A stretch of 64,000 nt of DNA, taken from the NCBI GenBank assembly GCA_035358815.1, contig DAOPQC010000001.1:220461-284460 (forward strand). The letters run 5' to 3'. Both the position numbers and the translations under genes were made by a program. Of the stretch, positions 9,752 to 17,154 are shown in pieces. The stretch is from Thermoanaerobaculales bacterium (GTDB lineage Bacteria; Acidobacteriota; Thermoanaerobaculia; Thermoanaerobaculales; Sulfomarinibacteraceae). The stretch's first letter is position 1; each line of letters begins with the position of its first letter. The notes beneath the pieces are model-generated. The model made no database searches and was not told the DNA's origin. It saw nothing but the letters and a program-made list of their open reading frames with translations.

Positions 9752-10339
9752 ATGATCGTGCGACCTTTCTTTCGTAGCCTTGGCGGTTTTGCGTTGGCCG
9801 GCCTGGCTGTCGCATGTATGGCTGCCGGATTTCCTCCCGCGGACCCTGTCTCGCAGCAGCTAGCTGTCGCTCGCGATCTGGCGTCGCAGGTTTCCGGGAG
9901 AGCATACGAACTGCTCAGGCTCGTGAACGGGTCAGAATGGGGTGCGCGCTATGGCATGCTGAATCCCCTGGATCCCGAGACGTCCGAACCCGCGTATGGG
10001 TCAATCAAGGCTGCGGAAACGCTGGCGCGCAACGAGCTTGAGGCTCAGATCCGTTCGGATCCGACGATCGACCTGGCGTTTCTCGCCTATGGCGAGTTCG
10101 TTCTCTTCGTTGAACGACGATTCGAGACTGAGGAACAACGGCAGGACTGGCTCGGGAAATCCGGGGGTGACATGTACGCTGGGCCATTCGTCCGCTATGA
10201 GTTCGGCCAGCCGTGCGAATTCGGTGTGGATGAGGATGTCCCTCATGTTTCACAGCAGGCAACTGGCGTCTTGATCGGCGTTCCCATTTGTTACGAAGGC
10301 CGATACGTGTGCGCACTCTATCTGCGCATGACTTCATGA
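9752..10339 (+). CDS. Candidate secreted immunity protein for the orphan Rhs tip
   Basis: A 195-residue protein with a GGAGGGGG site before ATG 9752, 19 bases after the orphan tip ends. The N-terminus is a signal sequence (FFRSLGGFALAGLAVACMAAG); the A at -3 makes lipidation at the Cys uncertain. The mature part is acidic and I do not recognise a family. Placement directly behind a toxin tip, and its low-GC DNA, suggest it protects against that tip. If so the target would be extracytoplasmic, unlike the cytoplasmic Imm70-like protein of the other pair. Confidence 0.6.
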   Translation: MIVRPFFRSLGGFALAGLAVACMAAGFPPADPVSQQLAVARDLASQVSGRAYELLRLVNGSEWGARYGMLNPLDPETSEPAYGSIKAAETLARNELEAQIRSDPTIDLAFLAYGEFVLFVERRFETEEQRQDWLGKSGGDMYAGPFVRYEFGQPCEFGVDEDVPHVSQQATGVLIGVPICYEGRYVCALYLRMTS

Positions 10340-10393
10340 CTTCAGCTTCAGTGCCTGGCTTGAGGAGTTTGGGAAGTTGAGACCGGGCCGGCT

Positions 10394-10585
10394 TCAGTCC
10401 TCGCTGGTCTTGCGGATGCGCTTCTCGGCCTTGCGGGTGAGGGCGAGCGCCTGGAGAATCTGGCCGGCGTGAGCGAAGGGCGTGCCGTAGGGCTGCCAGC
10501 CCTCGGCGATCCGCTCGTTGACCTTGGCCTTGAGCTGCTGGCTGTCGGCGGCTGAGGCGAGGTCGTACTCGACGACGCGGCTCAT
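10394..10585 (-). CDS. DUF1737-like small protein
   Basis: A 63-residue protein whose centre (YDLASAADSQQLKAKVNERI, then GWQPYGTPFA) fits the DUF1737 pattern of a helix followed by GWxxYGxP. Function of the family is unknown; members often sit beside small regulators. It starts 6 bases after the stop codon of a truncated XRE-like regulator on the same strand, so the two were probably an operon before the regulator was broken. Confidence 0.7.
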   Translation of the reverse strand: MSRVVEYDLASAADSQQLKAKVNERIAEGWQPYGTPFAHAGQILQALALTRKAEKRIRKTSED

Positions 10586-10591
10586 GCTCCT

Positions 10592-10719
10592 CTACCTCGC
10601 CGCCATCTCGTGGACCCTGCGCTGGAACAGGAAGGCGTCGAGGAACCTCTTGACCAGGAGCTTCTCGTCGTTCGGCAGCTTTTGGACCTCCTGGAACTGC
10701 TGCAGCAGCTCCCGAAAAT
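10592..10719 (-). pseudogene. C-terminal remnant of a helix-turn-helix regulator
   Basis: Reading the minus strand from the REP boundary gives FRELLQQFQEVQKLPNDEK, then an RFLDAFLFQRR segment and a stop at 10592. This resembles the C-terminal tail of XRE-type regulators (LLxxFxxVxxLPxxEKxxVxxFLDAxxxxR). No start codon, ribosome site or HTH portion remains; the sequence directly upstream is the REP palindrome at 10715-10745, which marks the breakpoint. Confidence 0.55.
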
Positions 10720-10745
10720 GTGCCAGGCACCGTGGTTGATGTTTG
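10715..10745 (+). repeat. REP-like palindrome, family 1, copy a
   Basis: The core GTGCCAGGCAC (10720-10730) is a perfect 5+1+5 palindrome followed by a GGTTGATGTT tail. It abuts the truncated XRE-like gene and lies downstream of the RAYT gene. Confidence 0.65.
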
Positions 10746-10783
10746 GTCTTCTCAACGTGATCGTGCGCCCCTGAAATGTGCCA

Positions 10784-10813
10784 GAAATGTGCCAGGCACG
10801 TTGGTTGATGTTC
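10784..10813 (+). repeat. REP-like palindrome, family 1, copy b
   Basis: Same palindromic core (10789-10799) and GGTTGATGTT tail as copy a, same orientation. A partial duplicate of its left edge (GAAATGTGCCA) directly precedes it at about 10773-10783. Confidence 0.65.
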
Positions 10814-10841
10814 TGACTGTCAGTCGTCGACATGGTGGCCC

Positions 10842-11834
10842 TCACTGATCGCCAAAACGCTCGATCACCGCGGCCTCCACCAACCTCACAGTCGCTCTGA
10901 ACTCCTCGTCCTCGACCCGCTTCGCCGCCGCTCGACTCACCAGCCGGCTCGCCGTCTCCACATACTTTTCGAGCCCCCGCGCCACCTCCTTCACCTGAAA
11001 CCCGTACCGCACCACCGCCACCCACGCCAACGCCTCCCGCGCCGCAACTACCGCCGGCGACCGCTGCGTGCTCCGAAGATCTTCGAATGCCAAGCCAAGA
11101 GAGCCCGCCCCGCATCGCAGCAGCTCCTCGAGCTCGACCGGCGGCCGCGGCTCCGACGTGCTCAGCCCGTCCATCCCGATCAGCGGCCGCTCCCGGTCGA
11201 GACCGAGCTCGTCTGCGTCCTTCCTCGACGGCCGTCCCAGCCGCCACCACGGCAAGCGCCCCGGCCCCCCACCCATCCACTCCTCCCCCTCCGCCGCCGC
11301 CATCGCCCGCCGGTAGTGAGCCAGAGCCGCCCGCCTCGTCGGCTCGAAGGCCGCCAAGGTCTCGTCCACGTCGACCAGCCCGCGCCCTCGCCCGCCCCGC
11401 AGCACCTCGGCGTGCCCGCTCCATCGATAGTCCGCGGGGTCCTTCACCACGCCGGCCGTCACCGGGTTGCGATGGATGTAGACGATCAGCTGCTGGAGGT
11501 AATCGTCATCCTCCACCAGCTTTGAGCGATAGCGGCCATGCCAGAAGGGGCCAAACAACCGGTGGCGCCCGTTGAAGCTTTGCGTGAACCGGTGATTCAG
11601 GGTCTGCATCGACCGCGACAGGGGAACCTCACCCATGCGCAGCGCGAGGTGGTAGTGGTTGGACATCACGCACCATGCGAGGACCTGGAAGCCGTCGCGG
11701 CGTTTGGTGTCGAAGAGCCGTTTGAGGAGTTTCTCCGCCTCGGCCTCGTCGCGGAAAATGTGCTCGCCGCGCGAGACCCGGTTGTAGACGTGGTAGATCC
11801 CACCCTCGATCAGAAGTCTTGGACGTCTGCCCAT
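10842..11834 (-). mobile_element. RAYT: REP-associated tyrosine transposase
   Basis: A 330-residue Y1/IS200-like transposase. The N-terminal domain begins GRRPRLLIEGGIYHVYNR and carries the metal-binding H60-Y61-H62 pair in MSNHYHL, then the helix with candidate nucleophiles Y112 and Y119 (DYLQQLIVYIHRNPV). The C-terminal ~110 residues form a helical domain resembling the DnaA-like HTH often fused to RAYTs. REP-like palindromes flank the gene, two on the 3' side (10715-10813) and one inverted on the 5' side (11867-11893). No stop or frameshift is seen, so it may be active. RAYTs process single-stranded REP DNA rather than moving like classical insertion sequences. Confidence 0.88.
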
Positions 11835-11866
11835 TCGATGCCTCCGCGGACGGTGCGTTTGATGAT

Positions 11867-11893
11867 AACATCAACCACAGTGCCTGGCACTTT
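11867..11893 (-). repeat. REP-like palindrome, family 1, copy c (inverted)
   Basis: Reverse complement of the REP copies at 10715 and 10784: AACATCAACC tail then the GTGCCTGGCAC core (11880-11890). It lies 33 bases upstream of the RAYT start, so the transposase is bracketed by oppositely oriented REPs. Confidence 0.65.
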
Positions 11894-11949
11894 AGGAGGA
11901 GTCGAGGGTTTACATGATCCGCGGCACGGTTGTCCCGTCGACATGACGA

Positions 11950-11974
11950 ACGGCCGCGGTTGCCCGCGGCCGTT
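11950..11974 (-). terminator. Hairpin terminator of the asparaginase gene, identical to 1429-1453
   Basis: A perfect 10-bp stem with a TTGC loop, 36 bases after the asparaginase stop codon. All 25 bases equal 1429-1453 in the same orientation, so the pair forms direct repeats around the 10.5-kb Rhs/RAYT island. Confidence 0.65.
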
Positions 11975-12010
11975 GAATCGTGAGCAGTGGCGGCCTCCCG
12001 GCCTCTTGTC

Positions 12011-13075
12011 CTAGTAGCGGTCGAAGTAGTCCTGGATCATTCTGGGGTCGCTGGCCCTGGTCAGGGCGAGCCGGAGCAGGACCCGCGCCTTCTGCGGGTT
12101 GAGCTCGAGCGCGGCCACGAAGCCGAGCTTGTCGTCGTTGACCTCGATGTTGCGGCGGACGATGCCGCTGCCGACCCGGGTCGAGCGGACCACGACCACG
12201 CCCTTGGCGGCGGCGGCAGCCAGCGCGTCGACCATCGGCGCGGTCGCGTTGCCGTCGCCGACGCCGGCGAGCACGATGCCCTTGGCGCCGGCGGCGACCG
12301 CGGCCTCGACCATTGCGCCGTCCGCGTTCTCATGGGCGTAGACGATGTCGACCCGCGGCAGCGCCTCGAGGCCGTCGAGCGAGAACTCGCTGGCCGTGGT
12401 GTGAACGGTCGTCGGCTTCCAGAAGTACCAGGCCTTGCCGTAGTAGGCCTCGCCGAGCTGGCCGCGGTTGGGAGAGATGAAGGTCTGGAGGTCGGTGGTG
12501 TTGGTCTTCTGGATCTCGCGTGCCGCGAACAGGTCGTCGTTGGAGACGACCAGCACGCCGAGGCCCTTGGCTGCCGGGTCGGCGGCGACCGCGACCGCAT
12601 TGTAGAGGTTCAGCGGGCCGTCGGGGCTGGTCGAGGTGGCGGGCCGCATCGATCCCACCAGCACCACCGGCTTGTCGCTCTTGATGACGAGGTTGAGGAA
12701 GTAGGCGGTCTCCTCCAGGGTGTCGGTGCCGTGGGTGACCACGATGCCGTCGACCCCGGGCGTCGCGAGGAGCTCGTTGGCGCGCCGCGCGAGCTTGAGC
12801 CAGACCGCGTCGTTCATGTCCTGGCTGCCGATCGAGGCGATCTGCTCACCGGTGATCTTGGCCATCTTGTCCATGCCGGGCGCGGCGGCGATCAGGGACT
12901 CGATCGCGAGGCTGCCGGACTTGTAGCCGGGATCGCCCTCCTTGGGCTGGGCGCCGGCGATGGTGCCGCCGGTGGCGAGGATGACGATGTTGGGCAGCGC
13001 CTGGGCGGCGGCGGCGCCGACGACCAGGACGGCCAGCGCCAGGCCGGTGATTCGGGCGATGCGTGCAGCGTTCAT
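12011..13075 (-). CDS. ansB: Periplasmic type II L-asparaginase
   Basis: A 354-residue enzyme hydrolysing L-asparagine to aspartate and ammonia. A signal peptide (hydrophobic residues 9-24, cleavage near AQA) precedes the mature N-terminus PNIVILATGGTIAG, where T38 is the nucleophile position; VVTHGTDT (112-119) holds the second Thr and the Asp of the active site, and MRPATSTSPDGPLNL follows as in type II enzymes. ATG 13075 is preferred over the in-frame GTG at 13081 because AGGAG lies 5-6 bases upstream of the ATG. The aspartase gene ends 16 bases upstream, so the product of this enzyme is the substrate of its neighbour. Confidence 0.95.
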   Translation of the reverse strand: MNAARIARITGLALAVLVVGAAAAQALPNIVILATGGTIAGAQPKEGDPGYKSGSLAIESLIAAAPGMDKMAKITGEQIASIGSQDMNDAVWLKLARRANELLATPGVDGIVVTHGTDTLEETAYFLNLVIKSDKPVVLVGSMRPATSTSPDGPLNLYNAVAVAADPAAKGLGVLVVSNDDLFAAREIQKTNTTDLQTFISPNRGQLGEAYYGKAWYFWKPTTVHTTASEFSLDGLEALPRVDIVYAHENADGAMVEAAVAAGAKGIVLAGVGDGNATAPMVDALAAAAAKGVVVVRSTRVGSGIVRRNIEVNDDKLGFVAALELNPQKARVLLRLALTRASDPRMIQDYFDRY

Positions 13076-13091
13076 TTCCACTCCTCTCCTT

Positions 13092-14579
13092 TCACTTGGG
13101 CTGTGGATAGATGGACGGGTCGAGGCCGGTCAGCTTCTCGGGGTCGAGCAGCTGCCTGATCTGGTCCTCGGTCAGAATGTGCTTCTCCCGGATGATCTCG
13201 AGCAGCCCCTTGCCCGTCCGGTAGGCCTCGGCGGCGAGCTCGGTCGACTTCTCGTAGCCGATGACCGGGTTCAACGCGGTGACAATGCCCACGGTCGTCT
13301 CCATGTTCCGCTGCAGGACCTTCTCGTTGACCGTGATGCCGTCGATGCACTTGGTCCGGAAGGCAGCGGCCGTCCGCTGGAGCAGCTCCTGGGACTCCAT
13401 GACCGCGATGGCGGCGAGCGGCTCGAAGGCATTGAGCTGCAGCTGGCCGTGCGTGGAGTACAGGCCGACTCCGCCGTCGTTCGCGATCACGCGAAAGGCG
13501 ACGACGCCCATCACCTCGGGCATGACGGGGTTGACCTTGCCCGGCATGATCGAGGATCCCGGCTGAAGTGGTGGGAGGTTGCTCTCAAAAAGGCCCGCCC
13601 GCGGGCCGGACGCGAGACCGATCAGATCGGCGGAGATCTTCGCCAGCGTGACGGCCAGGCTCTTGAGCGCCCCGGAGTAGACGACGTATCCCTGCTGGCC
13701 CCAGGTCGCCGCGACCATGTCGGTCGCCGGCACGATCGGCTTGCGCGTCAGCTCGGCCAGGTGGGCGGCGCACCGCTCCGGGTACCCCTTCGGCACGTTG
13801 ATGCCGGTGCCGATCGCGCTGGCTCCCATGTTCTGCGAGTACAGGTACTTCTCGGCGTCCCGAAGGAGCTCGACCTCGCCCTCGATCGAGGCGGCGAAGG
13901 CATGGAACTCCTGGCCGACCGTCATCGGCACGGCGTCCTGCATCTCGGTCCGGCCCATCTTCACAACATTGAGGTAGGCATCTCCTTTGGCGCGGAAGGA
14001 GGCGGCAAGGGCCTCCATCTCCCGGATCAGCGTGTCGTTGCGGAGGATGAACGCGACCTTGATGGCCGTGGGATAGGCGTCGTTGGTGGACTGGGACATG
14101 TTGAGGTGGTCGTGCGAGTCGAGGAGCTGATAGTCGCCCTTCGAGTGCCCCGACAGCTCCAAGCCGATGTTGGCGAGGACCTCGTTGACGTTCATGTTGG
14201 TCGAGGTGCCGGCGCCGCCCTGGTACATGTCGACCGGGAACTGGTCGCGGTACTTGCCCTCGATGACCGCCTTGCAGGCGCGCTCGATCATCTCGAGCTG
14301 GTCCTTCGGGAGGGCGCCGACGTCGTGATTCGCCCGCGCGGCGGCGAGCTTGACGATGGCGAACGCCTCGATGAACTCGGGGTAGTGCGAGATCGGGACC
14401 CCCGAGATCTGGAAGTTCTCGAGCGCGCGTTGGGTCTGGACGCCCCAGTAGGCGTCGGCCGGGATCTCCTTGGGGCCGAGCAGGTCGTGCTCGATGCGCA
14501 CCGGCTGGCCGGCGGCCGCCGCGCCCTGTGCGACCAGCAGTCCAACCGCGACCATGATGATGGTGATAATCCGTTGCAT
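13092..14579 (-). CDS. aspA: Aspartate ammonia-lyase with an N-terminal signal peptide
   Basis: A 495-residue aspartase (Asp to fumarate plus ammonia). Family marks are RIEHDLLGPKEIPADAYWG at 28-46, an HLNMSQSTNDAYPT segment near 160, MGRTEMQDAVPMTVGQEF (the V-P-M form favours aspartase over fumarase) and the mobile active-site loop GSSIMPGKVN near 340. Before the usual N-terminus are about 23 extra residues: charged MQR, a hydrophobic run IITIIMVAVGLLVAQ and AAAA, a standard signal peptide. AAGGAGG 6 bases before ATG 14579 supports this start, so the leader is real. Usual aspartases are cytoplasmic. The site motif has HDH where many aspartases have NDH. Tight spacing to the Dcu and asparaginase genes implies an operon. 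Confidence 0.93.
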   Translation of the reverse strand: MQRIITIIMVAVGLLVAQGAAAAGQPVRIEHDLLGPKEIPADAYWGVQTQRALENFQISGVPISHYPEFIEAFAIVKLAAARANHDVGALPKDQLEMIERACKAVIEGKYRDQFPVDMYQGGAGTSTNMNVNEVLANIGLELSGHSKGDYQLLDSHDHLNMSQSTNDAYPTAIKVAFILRNDTLIREMEALAASFRAKGDAYLNVVKMGRTEMQDAVPMTVGQEFHAFAASIEGEVELLRDAEKYLYSQNMGASAIGTGINVPKGYPERCAAHLAELTRKPIVPATDMVAATWGQQGYVVYSGALKSLAVTLAKISADLIGLASGPRAGLFESNLPPLQPGSSIMPGKVNPVMPEVMGVVAFRVIANDGGVGLYSTHGQLQLNAFEPLAAIAVMESQELLQRTAAAFRTKCIDGITVNEKVLQRNMETTVGIVTALNPVIGYEKSTELAAEAYRTGKGLLEIIREKHILTEDQIRQLLDPEKLTGLDPSIYPQPK

Positions 14580-14606
14580 GGGTGCCTCCTTGGTCACGAG
14601 CATCGT

Positions 14607-15941
14607 TCAGAACACCAGCTGGGCCAGGACGAGCGCCGCGACCACGGAGACCGCGCTCGCGACCAGCCCCGGCCGCATGAAGCTGTGGTTGAGCAGGTAC
14701 TTGCCGATCTTCGTCGTGCCCGTGGTGTCGAAGGCGACCGCCGCCAGCACGGTGCCGTAGGTCGGCAGGAAGAAGTTGCCGTTGACCGCCGGGTAGGTGC
14801 CGACGAGCAGCGGCAGCGGCAGGCCGAGGGCGACCCCGACCGGGAGCAGCGTCACGACCGTCGCGGCCTGGGAAAAGAGCAGGATCGAGAGCGCGAACAG
14901 ACCGAGGGCGAAGACCCACGGCTGGGCTCGGATGACGTCCGAGATTCCGCCGACGATCGTCGCCTGGTTGGCCTCGAAGAACGACGAGCCCATCCAGGAG
15001 ACGCCGAGGATGCAGATGATGGCGGTCAGGCCGCCCTTCATCACGCCGCCCTTGATCGCCTTCTCCGGGCTGGCGCGGAACAGGATCGCGAGCAGGCCGG
15101 CGGCGGCGAGCATGACGACCATGATCGCGCGGCCCATGTCGATCTGCCCGGTCTCGGCCGCGCCCTCGCTGACCGTTTCGTAGACCGGCCGCAGCCCCGG
15201 GAACAGCCCGAGCAGCACGACCGCGGCGACCGCGAGCAGGAAGACGACGCAGGCGCCGAGGGCCCGCCGCTTCTCCGCGGCGCCGAGCTCGGCAGCCGCC
15301 GCCGGGGCGGCGACGATCCCCTCCGCCAGCCGCCGCTGGTACTCCGGGTCGTCGGCGAGCTCGCGGCCGCGGAAGGCCACCGAGAGCGTGCCGGCGAGCA
15401 CGCCGAGCAGCGTGGCCGGGATGATGACGAGCAGCACCTTGGGCAGGCTGACGCCCGCCGAGGCCAGCCCGCCGATCAGGGCGACCGTCGCCGCCGAGAT
15501 CGGGGAGGCAACCAGCCCCTGCTGCGAGGCGATGACGCTCATCGACATCGGCCGTTCGGGCCGGACGCCGGCCTTGCGCGCGACCTCGGCGATCACCGGC
15601 AGCAGCGCGTAGATGACGTGCTGCGTGCCGGAGGCGAGCACCAGCGCGTAGGTGACGAGCGGTGCCAAGAAGGTGATCCCCTTCGGATTGCGGCGCAGCA
15701 GCCGCTCGGCGCCCCGGATGACGTAGTCGAGGCCGCCGGCCGCCTCGAGCAGCGACAGCGCCGAGATCACGGCCAGGATCATGCCGAGCACGGTCGCCGG
15801 CGGGCTGCCGGGAGGCAGGCCGAGCACGAACACGAACACGAATAGGCCGATGCCCGAGGTGATGCCGAGCCCGATGCCGCCGATCCTCGAGCCGACGACC
15901 ACGCACGCGAGCAGCAGCGCGAGCTCGATCCACAGCAGCAT
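14607..15941 (-). CDS. DcuA/DcuB-family anaerobic C4-dicarboxylate transporter
   Basis: A 444-residue inner-membrane carrier with about 10-12 hydrophobic helices. Family hallmarks include GSRIGGIGLG at the start, GGLDYVIRGAERLLRRNPK, ASGTQHVIYALLPVIAEVA, SVIASQQGLVASPISAATV and a C-terminal GLVASAVSVVAALVLAQL. Dcu carriers take up fumarate, malate or aspartate in exchange for succinate. The gene is followed 27 bases later by the exported aspartase, which fits import of periplasmically made fumarate and export of succinate. GGAGT precedes the ATG. DcuA versus DcuB cannot be decided from sequence alone. Confidence 0.93.
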   Translation of the reverse strand: MLLWIELALLLACVVVGSRIGGIGLGITSGIGLFVFVFVLGLPPGSPPATVLGMILAVISALSLLEAAGGLDYVIRGAERLLRRNPKGITFLAPLVTYALVLASGTQHVIYALLPVIAEVARKAGVRPERPMSMSVIASQQGLVASPISAATVALIGGLASAGVSLPKVLLVIIPATLLGVLAGTLSVAFRGRELADDPEYQRRLAEGIVAAPAAAAELGAAEKRRALGACVVFLLAVAAVVLLGLFPGLRPVYETVSEGAAETGQIDMGRAIMVVMLAAAGLLAILFRASPEKAIKGGVMKGGLTAIICILGVSWMGSSFFEANQATIVGGISDVIRAQPWVFALGLFALSILLFSQAATVVTLLPVGVALGLPLPLLVGTYPAVNGNFFLPTYGTVLAAVAFDTTGTTKIGKYLLNHSFMRPGLVASAVSVVAALVLAQLVF

Positions 15942-16104
15942 CGCTCAGACTCCTCTCATGAGCAGGACACTCCCGCTCCCGATCGCGCCACGCAACAGCC
16001 CTGACATGGCGGAGGGCGCCATCCATGAACGGCAGGGCCCCCGCCAGTCAGGAGCCTCTTCCTCGATTCGAGCAACCGCCGCGCGCGGGCGGGTCGACCG
16101 GAGC

Positions 16105-17154
16105 TCACTCGCCCTTGTTGGGCCCGAACACGCCGACACCGAGCTCGCTCGCGATGTAGCTGATGGCGCGCATGGCGCGGACGCTGTTGCCGGCCTCATT
16201 CAGGCGCGGCGAGAAGGCCGCGATCGCGAACTTGCCCGGCACCACCGAGACGATGCCGCCGCCGACGCCGGTCTTCGACGGCAGGCCGGCGCTGTACATC
16301 CACTCGCCGGACTCGTCGTAGAAGCCCGCGGTGGCCATGATGGCCAGCAGCTCGGGGACGTCCTCTGCCGCCATCATCCGGCGGCCGGACAGCGGGTTGA
16401 CGCCGCCGTTGGCGAGCGTCGCGCCCATCACGGCGAGGTCGTGCGTGTTGATGCCGACGGAGCACTGGCGCGTGTACACCCTCAGGGCTTCCTCGGGGTC
16501 GCAGTAGAGCCGCCCGTAGTTGTAGAGCAGGTTGGCGATGCCGCGGTTGCCCCAGCAGGTCTCGTACTCGGACGTGTATACCTCCTCGAGGACCGGCAGG
16601 GTGCCGCCCGCAAACCCCTCCAGGTTCTCGTGCACCAGCTTCCAGCGCTCCTCCTCGGAGCTTGCCTGGACCAGGCTGACGGCCGCAATGGCGCCGGCGT
16701 TGACCAGCGGATTCACGGAACGGTCCTTGTAGACCTCCAACGCCATCTTCGAGTTGAACGGCATCCCGGTGGGCTCGACGCCGATCTTCTCGCGCAGCGC
16801 CTCGGGCCCCTGCTGGCTCATGACCAGTGCCGCGGTGAAGGGCTTGGACACGGACTGGATCGAGAAGCGGTACGCCTGCTCGCCGGCCGAGTAGACCTTG
16901 CCGTCTCGGGTGGCGATGGCGACACCGAACAGCTCGCTGGGCACCGTGTCCAGGATCGGGATGTAGTTGGCGTTGGCGCCTTCCTTGACGTCCTTGAAGC
17001 GGTGGTACGCCTCGTCGACGAGGCGCTGGAAGTCCTGCGCCGTGGGCTGCGCCGCAGACTGCGCCGGCGCCATCGCCGGCAGCAGCATGAGCCCGATGAG
17101 GGCGAGCCCGATCAGCGCCGCCCGCCCGTCACGAACACGATTCAATGCGCTCAT
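16105..17154 (-). CDS. glsA: Periplasmic glutaminase (GlsA family)
   Basis: A 349-residue serine-dependent beta-lactamase-like glutaminase hydrolysing glutamine to glutamate and ammonia. A signal peptide (hydrophobic run about 12-27, cleavage near APA-QS) is unusual, since many GlsA enzymes are cytoplasmic. The catalytic S101-x-x-K104 pair is in FSIQSVSKPF, followed by PFNSKMALE, NPLVNAGAI and SGEWMYSAGLPSKTGVGGGI, all glutaminase motifs. The start overlaps the stop of the DcaP porin gene (ATGA), implying coupled translation. A 163-base gap without a gene separates it from the Dcu gene. Confidence 0.93.
   Translation of the reverse strand: MSALNRVRDGRAALIGLALIGLMLLPAMAPAQSAAQPTAQDFQRLVDEAYHRFKDVKEGANANYIPILDTVPSELFGVAIATRDGKVYSAGEQAYRFSIQSVSKPFTAALVMSQQGPEALREKIGVEPTGMPFNSKMALEVYKDRSVNPLVNAGAIAAVSLVQASSEEERWKLVHENLEGFAGGTLPVLEEVYTSEYETCWGNRGIANLLYNYGRLYCDPEEALRVYTRQCSVGINTHDLAVMGATLANGGVNPLSGRRMMAAEDVPELLAIMATAGFYDESGEWMYSAGLPSKTGVGGGIVSVVPGKFAIAAFSPRLNEAGNSVRAMRAISYIASELGVGVFGPNKGE

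Noticed and set aside
10842..11834. Classical IS200/IS605 insertion sequence
   Set aside because: The sequence matches a RAYT (long C-terminal domain, flanking REPs, no TnpB), which does not behave as an ordinary insertion sequence.
12942..15845. A 967-residue plus-strand open frame
   Set aside because: It lies antisense to aspartase and the Dcu carrier, both unmistakable; its product is low-complexity Arg/Asp/His-rich sequence.
16105..17154. Class A beta-lactamase, because of the S-x-x-K pair and signal peptide
   Set aside because: The surrounding motifs (NPLVNAGAI, GLPSKTGVGGGI and others) are those of GlsA glutaminase.
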